64,000 nucleotides of DNA from Aliishimia sp039978895 (lineage in GTDB: Bacteria; Pseudomonadota; Alphaproteobacteria; Rhodobacterales; Rhodobacteraceae), in contig JBDWAL010000013.1 of the NCBI GenBank assembly GCA_039978895.1, positions 166,541 to 230,540 of the forward strand, written 5' to 3'. The notes below the pieces were generated by a model. The model did no database searches, was not told the origin of the DNA, and saw nothing but the letters and a program-made list of their open reading frames with translations. Positions 42,517-50,856 of the stretch are shown one piece after another. The position numbers were made by a program, and so were the translations under genes. Every line of letters begins with the position of its first letter. The stretch's first letter is position 1.

Positions 42517-43513
42517 GGTCGGGGCCGCTGTCATCACGCACGCGGAACATATTGACCTTGTCGCGCTCATCTTTGGGGTGGATGCCAAAAACCTCGGTGT
42601 AGTTTTTGATCAACGTAAACGCCGAAGAATACCCAACCGCCTCGGCGATTTCGGCCATGGAATACGTCCCATAAAGCAACAATTGCCGCGCTTTGTGCAT
42701 GCGCATGGATCGGTAATAGACCAGCGGCGTGCTGCCGGTTGTTTTCTGGAACAAGCGCTCCAACTGCCGCGCGGAAACACCAACCTCGCGGGCGACATCG
42801 GCGATGTTAAGGGGGTCCTCAAGGTGGTTTGAGAACATCGCAACGGCATCGCGCACGCTGCGCGGCAGCATATCACTGGTGCTTTCCATGGCAAAAGTCG
42901 GCTTGCGTTGCGACACCCCCTGCCCCCGCACCATCGGGTGTTGAAACCAACAGGCGACTTCGGTCGCCACATCCGCACCAAGCGCCTGTTCGATCAGATG
43001 CAACGACAAATCAAACGCCGCAGCAGCGCCTGAAGCCGTCATGCGGGTCCTGTCGATGGTAATCACATCGCTTGAGGTGGCAAGGTCCGGGAACTCTTGC
43101 GCAAATGCCCCCTCATAACACCAATGAACCGATGCGGTGTGCCCGTTCAACAAACCGGATCGCGCCAAAGGAAACACGCCGCCGCTGATCGCCCCAATGG
43201 CCACACCATGCCGGACCAATTTGCGCAATCGCCCATTGGAACGCTCAACATCGCAAAACAACGAAGACGGCCCACTCAGCAAATACACCTGATCCACCGC
43301 CGTTAGGTCACCCAAAGACGTATCGGGGTCAAACCAAACACGCGCGCTTGCTTCTACGCGCCCACCATCTTCTGAGATCAACGACCAATCGAAAATGTCG
43401 GTTCCCACGATCTCATTTGCGGCGCGCAAGGGTTCAATCATCGATGTCAGGCACGCCATCGGGAATCCCGGAAAAATCAGAAACCCGACATGCTTTTTTT
43501 CACAACTATGCAT
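42506..43513 (-). CDS. GlxA/GbdR-type AraC-family regulator
   Basis: A 335-residue regulator: N-terminal DJ-1/PfpI amidotransferase-like sensor (about 1-190; VGFLIFPGFPMACLTSMIEP; VYLLSGPSSLFC; AIGAISGGVFPLARSGLLNG) and a C-terminal AraC domain (DVAREVGVSARQLERLFQKT; MAEIAEAVGYSSAFTLIKNY). The nucleophile-elbow Cys of active amidotransferases is Ser here (AISGG), so it is a sensor only. Relatives GbdR, CdhR, SouR control betaine, carnitine and sarcosine use in pseudomonads, so a methylated-amine or glutamate-type ligand is likely. Divergent from the XRE-cupin gene, with a shared candidate operator between. Confidence 0.85.
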   Translation of the reverse strand: MHSCEKKHVGFLIFPGFPMACLTSMIEPLRAANEIVGTDIFDWSLISEDGGRVEASARVWFDPDTSLGDLTAVDQVYLLSGPSSLFCDVERSNGRLRKLVRHGVAIGAISGGVFPLARSGLLNGHTASVHWCYEGAFAQEFPDLATSSDVITIDRTRMTASGAAAAFDLSLHLIEQALGADVATEVACWFQHPMVRGQGVSQRKPTFAMESTSDMLPRSVRDAVAMFSNHLEDPLNIADVAREVGVSARQLERLFQKTTGSTPLVYYRSMRMHKARQLLLYGTYSMAEIAEAVGYSSAFTLIKNYTEVFGIHPKDERDKVNMFRVRDDSGPDPRP

Positions 43514-43517
43514 AAAA

Positions 43518-43538
43518 GTATCCTACTAGGAAAAATTA
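43518..43538 (-). promoter_or_regulatory. Island motif copy in AraC / XRE-cupin promoter
   Basis: Read on the minus strand, the site is a T-tract followed by TTTCCTAGTAGGATAC; the core TCCTA-C-TAGGA is a 5-bp palindrome. It overlaps the AraC promoter and precedes the XRE-cupin gene, as expected for autoregulation by one of them. Confidence 0.5.
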
Positions 43539-43631
43539 TCGCTATACTAGTGACCAAACTGCAAAAAAATGGGCGGCCCACTTGTCAGGCACACCCAAAG
43601 CAGTAATGCGGTGAATATAGAGAATCTGGAT

Positions 43632-44267
43632 ATGGCCATGGCAAACACTCTTTTGCAGCAAGACCCCCATAGAGTCGATGATACCCGCGAGAAAGTTCTT
43701 GAGGTTGCAATTGGCCGCGAGGTGCGCGCATTTCGCCGCAAACAGGAAATCACTGTGGCGGAGTTGTCCGCAATCACCGGTATTTCTATTGGGATGCTGT
43801 CCAAGATTGAAAACGGCAACACGTCGCCGTCGCTGACAACATTGCAAAGCCTCGCCAATGCGTTGTCTGTTCCGCTGACGGCCTTTTTCCGGCGCTTTGA
43901 GGAATCCCGCACAGCCGTTCACACGAAAGCAGGCGCAGGTGTGGAATTGGAACGCGAAGGTACCCGCGCCAACCACCAATATAATTTGCTTGGGCATATC
44001 GGGTCCAATGCCAGCGGTGTCATCGTTGAACCCTATCTGATAACCCTATCAGACGAGGCTGACGTTTTCCCGACCTTCCAACATGCGGGCATTGAAACAA
44101 TCTATATGCTCGAGGGCGAGGTTGATTATCGCCACGGGGACCAAGTGTATAAAATGGAACCGGGCGACACGTTGTTTTTTGACGCCGACGCCCCCCATGG
44201 TCCTGAAAACCTGATCTCACTGCCTGCGCGATATCTGTCTGTGATCAGTTACCCGCAGGACAGCTAA
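43632..44267 (+). CDS. XRE-cupin transcriptional regulator
   Basis: About 211 residues: an N-terminal XRE helix-turn-helix (REVRAFRRKQEITVAELSAI; TGISIGMLSKIENGNTSPSL) and a C-terminal cupin (TIYMLEGEVDYRHGDQVYKM; EPGDTLFFDADAPHGPENL). Proteins like this sense small nitrogenous ligands and steer amine or amino-acid metabolism. ATG at 43632 is taken as start; 43569 and 43638 are possible. It lies between the mgd and dmm operons, so it is a good candidate for the master switch of the island and for the T-tract/CCTG motif. The ligand may be methylamine-derived (gamma-glutamylmethylamide or N-methylglutamate). Confidence 0.82.
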   Translation: MAMANTLLQQDPHRVDDTREKVLEVAIGREVRAFRRKQEITVAELSAITGISIGMLSKIENGNTSPSLTTLQSLANALSVPLTAFFRRFEESRTAVHTKAGAGVELEREGTRANHQYNLLGHIGSNASGVIVEPYLITLSDEADVFPTFQHAGIETIYMLEGEVDYRHGDQVYKMEPGDTLFFDADAPHGPENLISLPARYLSVISYPQDS

Positions 44268-44995
44268 TACTCTGACGCGCCCAACACCGGCGCTTCCAAT
44301 TCTCGGATCAGTTTGCGGCGCATTGCGGCTGCGTAATCTTGGTATCCAAGTGCGATCATTGCAAACGAGGATGTCCCGTGGATGACTTCGGTCTCATAGT
44401 AATGCAGCAACCCAGCCTTTGCGGCGATATCGTCCGCGTTTTCGATAGCGCCGCCGATGACCAGCGCATTAACGGTGATCTGGTCAAACGCGCTACTTTG
44501 ATACAGCTGCGCAGGGGTTAAACCGATGTTGTTCTTGCCGTCGCCCGACACATCGATCGTTCGCTCCCAGCATTGGGTCTGCCGGTCCAACAAGTTCGCC
44601 CCAAAATTCAACGCCGTGCCAAGTGCAGTTTTCAAACCTGCCCGCACTTTTCGATGCCTGCGTATCCTCAGGATCGCGTCGTCCAGTGCCGCGTCTGACG
44701 TCAACTGCGTCCAAGGTTGAATAACGTATTGATGATTGCGTGAGCTCCACTCAAACACTGCAAGGGACACATGCACACCAGCACCATCCAAAATCTGCGC
44801 GCGGACGTCCGGGTCGTTCAGGGCATCCGCCAGCCCATTCACTTGCTGTGCGTATTCTATTGGGTCGACTGATCCCGACACATCCAGCGCAAGAACCAGT
44901 GCCAAACGGCAGCTTTCAGCCTGTGCCGCACCGCTCAGCGCCAGAACAAAGTACAGCGCACGCAGTCCTGTCATTGAAAGGGCGCGCACACTCAC
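44264..44995 (-). CDS. DUF1194-type secreted von Willebrand factor A protein
   Basis: A 243-residue exported protein with a signal peptide (MTGLRALYFVLALSGAAQA when read from 44974; the GTG at 44995 adds seven residues). A VWA-like domain follows with the metal-ion site DVSGSVD (about 40-46) and WERTIDVSGDGKNNIGLTPA. This is the DUF1194 family, common in Rhodobacterales and of unknown role. It follows dmmC closely on the same strand, so it may be transcribed with the dmm operon, though a link to amine metabolism is not established. It overlaps the convergent XRE-cupin stop. Confidence 0.75.
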   Translation of the reverse strand: MSVRALSMTGLRALYFVLALSGAAQAESCRLALVLALDVSGSVDPIEYAQQVNGLADALNDPDVRAQILDGAGVHVSLAVFEWSSRNHQYVIQPWTQLTSDAALDDAILRIRRHRKVRAGLKTALGTALNFGANLLDRQTQCWERTIDVSGDGKNNIGLTPAQLYQSSAFDQITVNALVIGGAIENADDIAAKAGLLHYYETEVIHGTSSFAMIALGYQDYAAAMRRKLIRELEAPVLGASEY

Positions 44996-45001
44996 TGTAT
45001 T

Positions 45002-46069
45002 CTACTTGGCCAAAACGGGTTCTGTCTCAAGGTCGGGCCAGATGCCGGGCGATGTCGCAAACCCATCATCAAAGGCTGACAGATACTCCAACATCATCGG
45101 ACGATTGTCGATAAAGCCTTTGTAGGTCGCCAATTCTTCGGGCAAGTCGCGGATAACACGGTGCAAACGCCGCCCCCATTTCGGAACTGTCATGATGTCT
45201 TGAAAACTACACAAGTAGCACCGGATCGGAAACACCAGCGCGTTTGAACGCGGCAGGCGGAAGAACGTTTGCAGTTCGACCCGCAGATGCTGTTTTGCCC
45301 CAAGGTTTTCCGGCGTCAGGGACGTCTTTTGGATACCCCATTTGTGGTAGTTTTCAGGGCTTGTATCGAGCAGCGGATTAACCGTCATTGTCCAATTCAA
45401 GCGCCGCGCAGGGGCGCCTTGCTGAATATTCAGCAAGAATTTCAGAGCGCGCACAAAGATACCTTTTTCATGCGCCAAAGGCACAGGGGCGTGCCATTCG
45501 AAAAAGTTCATCCCGATGTCAAAGTCCAACGACCAATCCGCTTGGGTCGTGACGCAGCCCGCATCCATCCACAGGTTGTCATCGCGCTGATCCAGAACAC
45601 AAAAATCACCCTGCGCTTGACGGGTGATGTATTCCATCGGGCCATAGGGCAACGTGGTTTCATCCAAAAAGACAAAGCTGTCATCAATGCCCAAGGGCTT
45701 GTTGATCCAGCGCCAGTTGTTGCCGTCGCGGTGCAGTTCGAACAAATCCGGGTAGTCCTCGGATTTGGACACCATGATCAATTCAAGCAAGTCCCAGCCC
45801 GCGAGTGTCATATGTGGCAAGGACTGACAGCGCAGTGGATCATCTGCCAGCACCATTGCGCGGTCGCGCATTTCCGCAACATAATGTTCATCTACATCAA
45901 AGCGTTTTTCATAGACCGAGTCCTTCGGCCCACCCCGGTGCTGCTCCATGTTAACCGAATACATGTAGCTGTCTTCGTGGAATGGAAACGGGAACCGCTT
46001 GATCGCGCGTTCCGAATTGAAAAACGAATAATCGTCGCGGAACGTCTCGTCATTGAACTGAATGGTCAT
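45002..46069 (-). CDS. dmmC: Dimethylamine monooxygenase heme subunit DmmC (DUF3445)
   Basis: A 355-residue cytosolic protein of the DUF3445 / heme-dependent oxidative N-demethylase family, whose heme sits in a PAS-like fold. Recognisable segments: RDDYSFFNSERAIKRFPFPF near the N-terminus, RQAQGDFCVLDQRDDNLWMD, FFEWHAPVPLAHEKGIFVRA and LRVELQTFFRLPRSNALVFP, then CSFQDIMTVPKWGRRLHRVI. In dimethylamine monooxygenase this is the oxygen-activating catalytic subunit that demethylates dimethylamine to methylamine. It is last in the dmmD-A-B-C order, matching characterised roseobacter operons. Confidence 0.85.
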   Translation of the reverse strand: MTIQFNDETFRDDYSFFNSERAIKRFPFPFHEDSYMYSVNMEQHRGGPKDSVYEKRFDVDEHYVAEMRDRAMVLADDPLRCQSLPHMTLAGWDLLELIMVSKSEDYPDLFELHRDGNNWRWINKPLGIDDSFVFLDETTLPYGPMEYITRQAQGDFCVLDQRDDNLWMDAGCVTTQADWSLDFDIGMNFFEWHAPVPLAHEKGIFVRALKFLLNIQQGAPARRLNWTMTVNPLLDTSPENYHKWGIQKTSLTPENLGAKQHLRVELQTFFRLPRSNALVFPIRCYLCSFQDIMTVPKWGRRLHRVIRDLPEELATYKGFIDNRPMMLEYLSAFDDGFATSPGIWPDLETEPVLAK

Positions 46070-46090
46070 TTTATCTCTCCTCGCCCAGCG

Positions 46091-47053
46091 TTAGCGGTCC
46101 AAAACCAGTGTTTTGCCCTCAAAACGACTGACGCATGGCATGATCTTTTGACCACTGTTGTGGTCTTCGTCATCCAACCAGTGATCGCGGTGAATGAAGT
46201 GTCCGGCATAGTCGATCACGGATGTTTCGCATTGTCCGCACGCCCCGCCGCGACACAAGTAAGGCGCATCTACGCCCTCACGTTCCATTGCCTCAAGCAG
46301 GCTTTCCTGCTCACCGACTTGGATGACTTTGTTTGATACGGCCAATTTAACTTCAAACGGCTTGCCCGGCTTAGGAGCCAGAAATTCCTCATAATGGATT
46401 GCCTCGCGCGGCCACCCTTCGCCCGCCGCAGTCTTGCGCACCCAATCGATCATACCTTTGGGACCACAGACATAGATGTGTGTGCCCAACGGCTGCCCGT
46501 CTAGCAAGTTCACCAGATCAATCGTCTGTTCCTGATCATCATAGTAAACATGCGTTTCATTGGGGTGATGGTCCGTCAGCTCATCCACATAGGATCCAAG
46601 TCTTTTGGATCGGCAGGCATAATGCAGTTCCCAATGCCCATTGAACCGCTCAAGCTGTTTGATCTGCGCCAGAAACGGCGTGATCCCGATGCCACCCGCA
46701 ATAAACAGATGCTTTTTGGCCCGCAGATCGAGGCTGAACAGGTTGACGGGATATGAAATCACCATGTGATCCCCAACCGCCACGTTGTTGTGCATGAACA
46801 ACGACCCGCCACGCCCCGCATCGTCACGGCGCACCGAGATGGTATAAGTGGTTTGATCCATTGGGTCGGACATCAGCGAATATGGATTCAAACGGGTTAT
46901 CGCGCCGTCCCGCATTTCAACGACCGTATGCGCCCCCCCCGAAAACGTCGGCAGCAAAGCGCCATCGGTCCGTTTGAATTCGAACCGTGTGACAAGGTCA
47001 TTCAACGGCACAATATCCGTCACGGTGACTGCAATCTTCTCGGCGCCGCTCAT
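46091..47053 (-). CDS. dmmB: Dimethylamine monooxygenase reductase subunit DmmB
   Basis: A 320-residue phthalate-dioxygenase-reductase type protein. FMN domain (about 1-110; RLNPYSLMSDPMDQTTYTIS), NAD(P)H domain (about 110-225; HLFIAGGIGITPFLAQIKQL; HIYVCGPKGMIDWVRKTA) and a C-terminal plant-type 2Fe-2S ferredoxin (CRGGACGQCETSVID with a fourth Cys in IMPCVSRF). It passes electrons from NAD(P)H to the DmmC heme. Its start overlaps the dmmA stop (ATGA), and 21 bases separate it from dmmC. Confidence 0.88.
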   Translation of the reverse strand: MSGAEKIAVTVTDIVPLNDLVTRFEFKRTDGALLPTFSGGAHTVVEMRDGAITRLNPYSLMSDPMDQTTYTISVRRDDAGRGGSLFMHNNVAVGDHMVISYPVNLFSLDLRAKKHLFIAGGIGITPFLAQIKQLERFNGHWELHYACRSKRLGSYVDELTDHHPNETHVYYDDQEQTIDLVNLLDGQPLGTHIYVCGPKGMIDWVRKTAAGEGWPREAIHYEEFLAPKPGKPFEVKLAVSNKVIQVGEQESLLEAMEREGVDAPYLCRGGACGQCETSVIDYAGHFIHRDHWLDDEDHNSGQKIMPCVSRFEGKTLVLDR

Positions 47054-47646
47054 TCGTAAATCCCCTTGGGTGCTGGCACGTTACCCGGGTCTTCAGCGTC
47101 AATGCACACCCCTTGATAGGCCGCCAATCGGCGCGAATAATGATCCCGGACAAACAGGTTCAATCCGCAATGCGCGCACACAAACGGATCAATTTCCACG
47201 TCTTCGGTGATGCCCTTACAATGGACGCACTGCATGCGGCGCGCGATGCTGCCGCGATGTTCGGTTTGAATGGCCGTATGCGGGATGCCGGCGCGCATGG
47301 CTGCGTTTTGCGCCTGCCCCATCAGCCCTTCGGTGCCAGCCAGATACAGTTGCGTCCCCATCTTGGCATCTTCCAATGCCTTGATCAGTCGGGATTCCGC
47401 CGCTGCGTAACTTGGCCCAGCATAGAACGAGGCCGGGTTGAGGGCGCGCAACGCCTCTTCAAACGCCTCACCTTTGGGAATGTAGATGATATGTGCCAAC
47501 GCCATCATCTCTGGTGTGGCGACATCCAGAATCGCCTCAGCGCCATGGGCGTCTGCGACCAGCAAATGGGCCGATCCATCGCGCTGCTGCAGCGTGCCAT
47601 AGACCGGGCGACTTTTGATACTTTCGGGAAATGTAAATTTCGACAT
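47050..47646 (-). CDS. dmmA: Dimethylamine monooxygenase subunit DmmA
   Basis: A 198-residue protein with no catalytic motif. A two-layer N-terminal part (AEAILDVATPEMMALAHIIY; RLIKALEDAKMGTQLYLAGT) resembles a small NAD-like fold. The C-terminus is a zinc ribbon with two CxxC pairs (QCVHCKG and FVCAHCGLNLFVRDHY). This layout is that of DmmA family subunits. Start at 47646 (MSKFTF) follows AAAGG; ATG at 47649 is one codon earlier. It probably links the reductase and heme subunits. Confidence 0.82.
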   Translation of the reverse strand: MSKFTFPESIKSRPVYGTLQQRDGSAHLLVADAHGAEAILDVATPEMMALAHIIYIPKGEAFEEALRALNPASFYAGPSYAAAESRLIKALEDAKMGTQLYLAGTEGLMGQAQNAAMRAGIPHTAIQTEHRGSIARRMQCVHCKGITEDVEIDPFVCAHCGLNLFVRDHYSRRLAAYQGVCIDAEDPGNVPAPKGIYE

Positions 47647-47700
47647 CATTGACCTTTGGAACGCGAAAGGGTGCGAGGGGCTGCCCCGCACCCGATCCGA

Positions 47701-48849
47701 TTAGCCTTTGGCTGTGCGGATCGTTTTATCTTTGTCGTAGAACGGCATTTCTTCGGCTGTTGCGGCCAATTCGGTGCCATCGGGTTGCTTGACGACCAGC
47801 TTTGTGCCCGGTGTTGCGACTGACGGATCAAGACGCGCAATCGCAACGCTATAATCGTTCAACTCAGACGATAGGCCATAGGTGATGACGCCCACATCCT
47901 TACCGTCGTGCAGAACGCGCGCATACATTTCCATCTGATCCATACTGTCGCTAAGCTGGACGCCGTAAATCTTGAACCTTTCTTTGCCCTTGGAGGCATA
48001 GTGGTTCTCGGCACCGACAAAACCCTCTTTACCCGGCGAAACAGTAAAGTCGAGGCCAAGCTCCCAAAGGGTGTCCCCGCATGTTTCATCCTCAAACGGG
48101 AAGGTTTCGGAATTGTCGCCGGGATAGAACAGCAGGTAGCTTTCGATGCGCAACATATCGAGCGTTGAGAATTGAACCGGGCGCACGCCCATGTCTTTGC
48201 CCGCCTCAAGAATGCTGTCCCACAGATGGGTCGCGTCCTTGGCCCGGCAGAAAATCTCATAGCCGCGTTCACCGGTGTAGCCTGTGCGCGAAATCATAAC
48301 ATCGCGACCATACAGCCGGGTTTGCATCAAGCCGAAATAGGCCAAATCGCGCACGGCGGGGATTTCCTTGGCAAGCAGATCGACAGAGACCGGACCCTGC
48401 AACGACATGTCGTGCAAGTCGTCGTCAAACAAGATGGCGCAGTTTTTGCCAGCAGCCGCAGACGCCAATTGTTCCATGCCCGTGCCGGTGCCATGCACGA
48501 CCAACCATGAATTTACCGCGATGTGATAGATGATGCAGTCGTCAATGAACTTACCTTCGGAGTTCAACATAGACGCATAGGTCGAGCGCCCCGGTGCGAT
48601 CTTTTCGACGTTGCGCGTTGTGACGCGGTCGATGACATAGGCGGCATCAGCCCCGACAACGTGCACCTTTTTCAGGCCTGAAACATCCATGAGGCCAGCC
48701 TTGGTGCGCACGGCCTCGTAATCTGCCTTGGCGCGTTCGGGCGTGTGGTCATAGAACCAAGCGGTTCCCATGCCGTTCCAGTCTTCCAGTTCCCCACCAA
48801 TATCGGCGTGACGGTGCGCGAGCGCCGAAGCTCTCCATAGAATGGCCAT
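47701..48849 (-). CDS. dmmD: Dimethylamine monooxygenase folate-binding subunit DmmD (GcvT-like)
   Basis: A 382-residue GcvT-type aminomethyltransferase: DYEAVRTKAGLMDVSGLKKV at the start, the folate loop MISRTGYTGERGYEIFCRAK, LDMLRIESYLLFYPGDNSET and a C-terminal barrel. It catches formaldehyde released at the heme on THF. Start at 48849 (MAILWRAS) has AGGGGAT upstream; the longer frame adds 14 unlikely residues. It heads the dmmDABC operon and is divergent from the ammonium transporter gene. Confidence 0.85.
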   Translation of the reverse strand: MAILWRASALAHRHADIGGELEDWNGMGTAWFYDHTPERAKADYEAVRTKAGLMDVSGLKKVHVVGADAAYVIDRVTTRNVEKIAPGRSTYASMLNSEGKFIDDCIIYHIAVNSWLVVHGTGTGMEQLASAAAGKNCAILFDDDLHDMSLQGPVSVDLLAKEIPAVRDLAYFGLMQTRLYGRDVMISRTGYTGERGYEIFCRAKDATHLWDSILEAGKDMGVRPVQFSTLDMLRIESYLLFYPGDNSETFPFEDETCGDTLWELGLDFTVSPGKEGFVGAENHYASKGKERFKIYGVQLSDSMDQMEMYARVLHDGKDVGVITYGLSSELNDYSVAIARLDPSVATPGTKLVVKQPDGTELAATAEEMPFYDKDKTIRTAKG

Positions 48850-48929
48850 GTTGTATCCCCTGTCGCTTTGCGAGTCTTTGTTCCCAAGCATTCAGCCCCA
48901 GAGAACATCAAAAATCAAGAATGCTATTA

Positions 48930-48956
48930 AAGTTTTTTTCCTATCAGGCAAAACTT
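48930..48956 (+). promoter_or_regulatory. Island motif copy near dmmD
   Basis: The core TTTTTTTCCTATCAGGCAA lies within a wider inverted repeat, AAGTTTT...AAAACTT. It sits 81 bases upstream of the dmmD start on the divergent control region. Confidence 0.55.
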
Positions 48957-49058
48957 AAGACGTCGCCGAGCAGCATAAATCACCAATAATCGCCAGTGTT
49001 CTTTTGTATACTGAGCGGTTGACACGACAGATTTTCTAAAGCCAAACTCAAGGAAAAA

Positions 49059-49077
49059 ATATTTCCTGACAGGCAAC
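49059..49077 (+). promoter_or_regulatory. Island motif copy near amt
   Basis: ATATTTCCTGACAGGCAAC has a perfect CCTG-A-CAGG palindrome and is the clearest copy. The preceding AGGAAA also pairs with TTTCCT. It lies 33 bases before the GTG start of the ammonium transporter gene. Confidence 0.55.
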
Positions 49078-49109
49078 GACCTGTCCAAATATACCAAAGG
49101 AGTTCAACA

Positions 49110-50477
49110 GTGGATGGTAATCTAGACGCACTAACGACGGTGTTCACCGAGTTTTATTACTGGGTGACCGTCGTCTTCATGTTCCTGATTCACGTCGGGT
49201 TTTGTATGTACGAAGTGGGCGCGAGCCGCCAACGCAACCATATGCACACATTGATGAAAAACATCATGATCATCCCGTTGGTGACGGTAACGTTCTTCCT
49301 CTTTGGTTGGTGGATTTATTGGGCTTTCCCCAATTTCTATATCTTCGGCGGGTCCATTGATTATGAATCAGGCGCCGCTAACCTGCCATGGTCAGAAACG
49401 ATGGGCACGAATGTTGGCGACAGAATCACTGGCGTGTTTTGGGCCGCGTTTTTGCTCTTCTCTTGGACAGCGGCGTCTATCGTTTCGGGGTCTGTGATTG
49501 AACGTATTCGGTCATCAGCCCTGTGGGTGCACGCAGTGCTCATCGGATCCGTGTTCTGGATCATCGATGCGGCATGGGGCTGGCATTATGCGGGTTGGAT
49601 GGTTCAAAAGCTGGGCTACCACGATGCTTATGCATCTGGCGTTATCCACGCGATCGCAGGTGGTTACGCGCTGGGTGTACTCATGGTTCTTGGACCACGC
49701 ATTGGCAAATTCGCCGCTGATGGCACACCACGTGATATCCCGCCACATAATCCATGGTTGCTGACGATCGGCATCTTTCTGATCTATACGGGCTTTTGGG
49801 GCTTTTATGCGGCCTGCAACGTGCCCGCGATATCCCCAGCTCTGATCGATGGTCAGATCACTGGTACAACATGGACTGCAACTAACATCTATTTGGCGCC
49901 AACCACGTTGTCCGCGATTACGGTTAACTTCCTGATGTCCCTGTCTGGTGGTTTGATGGCAGCTTACCTGATCTCCAAGGGAGATGCGTTCTGGACATTC
50001 TCTGGTGGTTTGGCCGGGGTGATCACCGCTTCTGCAGGCAATGACCTTTACCATCCTATTCAAGCAATGATCGTTGCCGCAATTGGTGTCGTGATCGTTT
50101 ACAAACTGCACTATTGGGTTGAGCGCCGCTTCAAGCTTGACGATGCAGTAGGTGCCGTTGCTGTGCACGGTTATGCTGGATTTGTTGGCCTGATCATCTG
50201 CGGTTTCATGCTATGGGGCGCACCTTCATCACCTTACGAAGGCTACGCGACGATCAACCCTATGGGTCAGTTCTTGGGTGCCGTAATCATGTTCTTCGTA
50301 CTGGGATTCCTTCCTGGTTTCGTTGTGGCTAAGATCCAATCCTCCGCTGGCGTTCTGCGCATTCCTGAAGAGGTCGAGATTCAAGGTCTCGATTTCGAAG
50401 AGAATGCCGCATACGAGGCTGCAAAAGCGGAAATCATGGCCGCTGATGTGGCGCATCTTGCATCCAAGTCCAACTAA
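49110..50477 (+). CDS. amt: Ammonium transporter (Amt family)
   Basis: A 455-residue inner-membrane channel with about 11 helices. Amt hallmark segments: the first long helix FYYWVTVVFMFLIHVGFCMY, SGVIHAIAGGYALGVLMVLG with the first pore His, PHNPWLLTIGIFLIYTGFWG and AVAVHGYAGFVGLIICGFML with the second pore His. The start is GTG at 49110 with AAAGGAG 7 bases ahead. Within the island it can recover ammonium lost during methylamine nitrogen release or import methylammonium. The sequence is a divergent Amt: the usual N-terminal signal-like helix is short. Confidence 0.9.
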   Translation: MDGNLDALTTVFTEFYYWVTVVFMFLIHVGFCMYEVGASRQRNHMHTLMKNIMIIPLVTVTFFLFGWWIYWAFPNFYIFGGSIDYESGAANLPWSETMGTNVGDRITGVFWAAFLLFSWTAASIVSGSVIERIRSSALWVHAVLIGSVFWIIDAAWGWHYAGWMVQKLGYHDAYASGVIHAIAGGYALGVLMVLGPRIGKFAADGTPRDIPPHNPWLLTIGIFLIYTGFWGFYAACNVPAISPALIDGQITGTTWTATNIYLAPTTLSAITVNFLMSLSGGLMAAYLISKGDAFWTFSGGLAGVITASAGNDLYHPIQAMIVAAIGVVIVYKLHYWVERRFKLDDAVGAVAVHGYAGFVGLIICGFMLWGAPSSPYEGYATINPMGQFLGAVIMFFVLGFLPGFVVAKIQSSAGVLRIPEEVEIQGLDFEENAAYEAAKAEIMAADVAHLASKSN

Positions 50478-50492
50478 GAAAGGAGCACAGTT

Positions 50493-50711
50493 ATGTCTAC
50501 TATTGGATACGAAAACTGGGCCGTTGATCTAGCCGATGTTGGTCCAATCTATCCCTTCCAAGGGGCCGAAGTTTTGATGACAGTGCTTTGCGTTGTCTTC
50601 TGGCTTGGATGGCACATATTACAAGCCAGAAAAGAAAGCGCGGATCTGGAGAAAGCCAAACAAGCCGCTATCAATGCCGAGCAGATCAAAACGGCAATTG
50701 AACGATATTGA
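50493..50711 (+). CDS. Small single-span membrane protein next to Amt
   Basis: A 72-residue protein with one helix (AEVLMTVLCVVFWLGWHILQ, about 25-45), a short N-terminal segment (YENWAVDLADVGPIYPF) and a charged C-terminal amphipathic helix (KESADLEKAKQAAINAEQ). It starts 15 bases after amt behind AAAGGAG and ends before a terminator, so the pair forms a unit. The place normally held by a PII protein gene (glnK) is thus taken by a membrane micro-protein. It may regulate or stabilise Amt. No known family recognised. Confidence 0.75.
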   Translation: MSTIGYENWAVDLADVGPIYPFQGAEVLMTVLCVVFWLGWHILQARKESADLEKAKQAAINAEQIKTAIERY

Positions 50712-50722
50712 CCCAAGACAAT

Positions 50723-50748
50723 CTAGGGCGGCGGATAAGTCGCCCTGG
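50723..50748 (+). terminator. Terminator after amt pair
   Basis: CTAGGGCG pairs with CGCCCTGG (8 pairs with one wobble, 10-base loop) 12 bases after the small gene's stop, followed by ATTTTAA. A plausible intrinsic terminator separating amt from mgs. Confidence 0.6.
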
Positions 50749-50762
50749 ATTTTAACAATAAA

Positions 50763-50792
50763 CTGACAGGAATATTTTTTTCCTGCAGGTTG
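50763..50792 (+). promoter_or_regulatory. Island motif copies upstream of mgsA
   Basis: Two facing copies: CTGACAGGAA (50763-50772, inverted) and TTTTTTTCCTGCAGGTTG (50775-50792). They sit 65 bases before the mgsA start, in a short gap after the terminator, so they likely form part of the mgs promoter. Confidence 0.55.
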
Positions 50793-50856
50793 ATAGGCTG
50801 GCAACAAAATGCTAGCCTTGGACTCAGAAATTTTTTCCATCAAAAGGATCGCGCTT

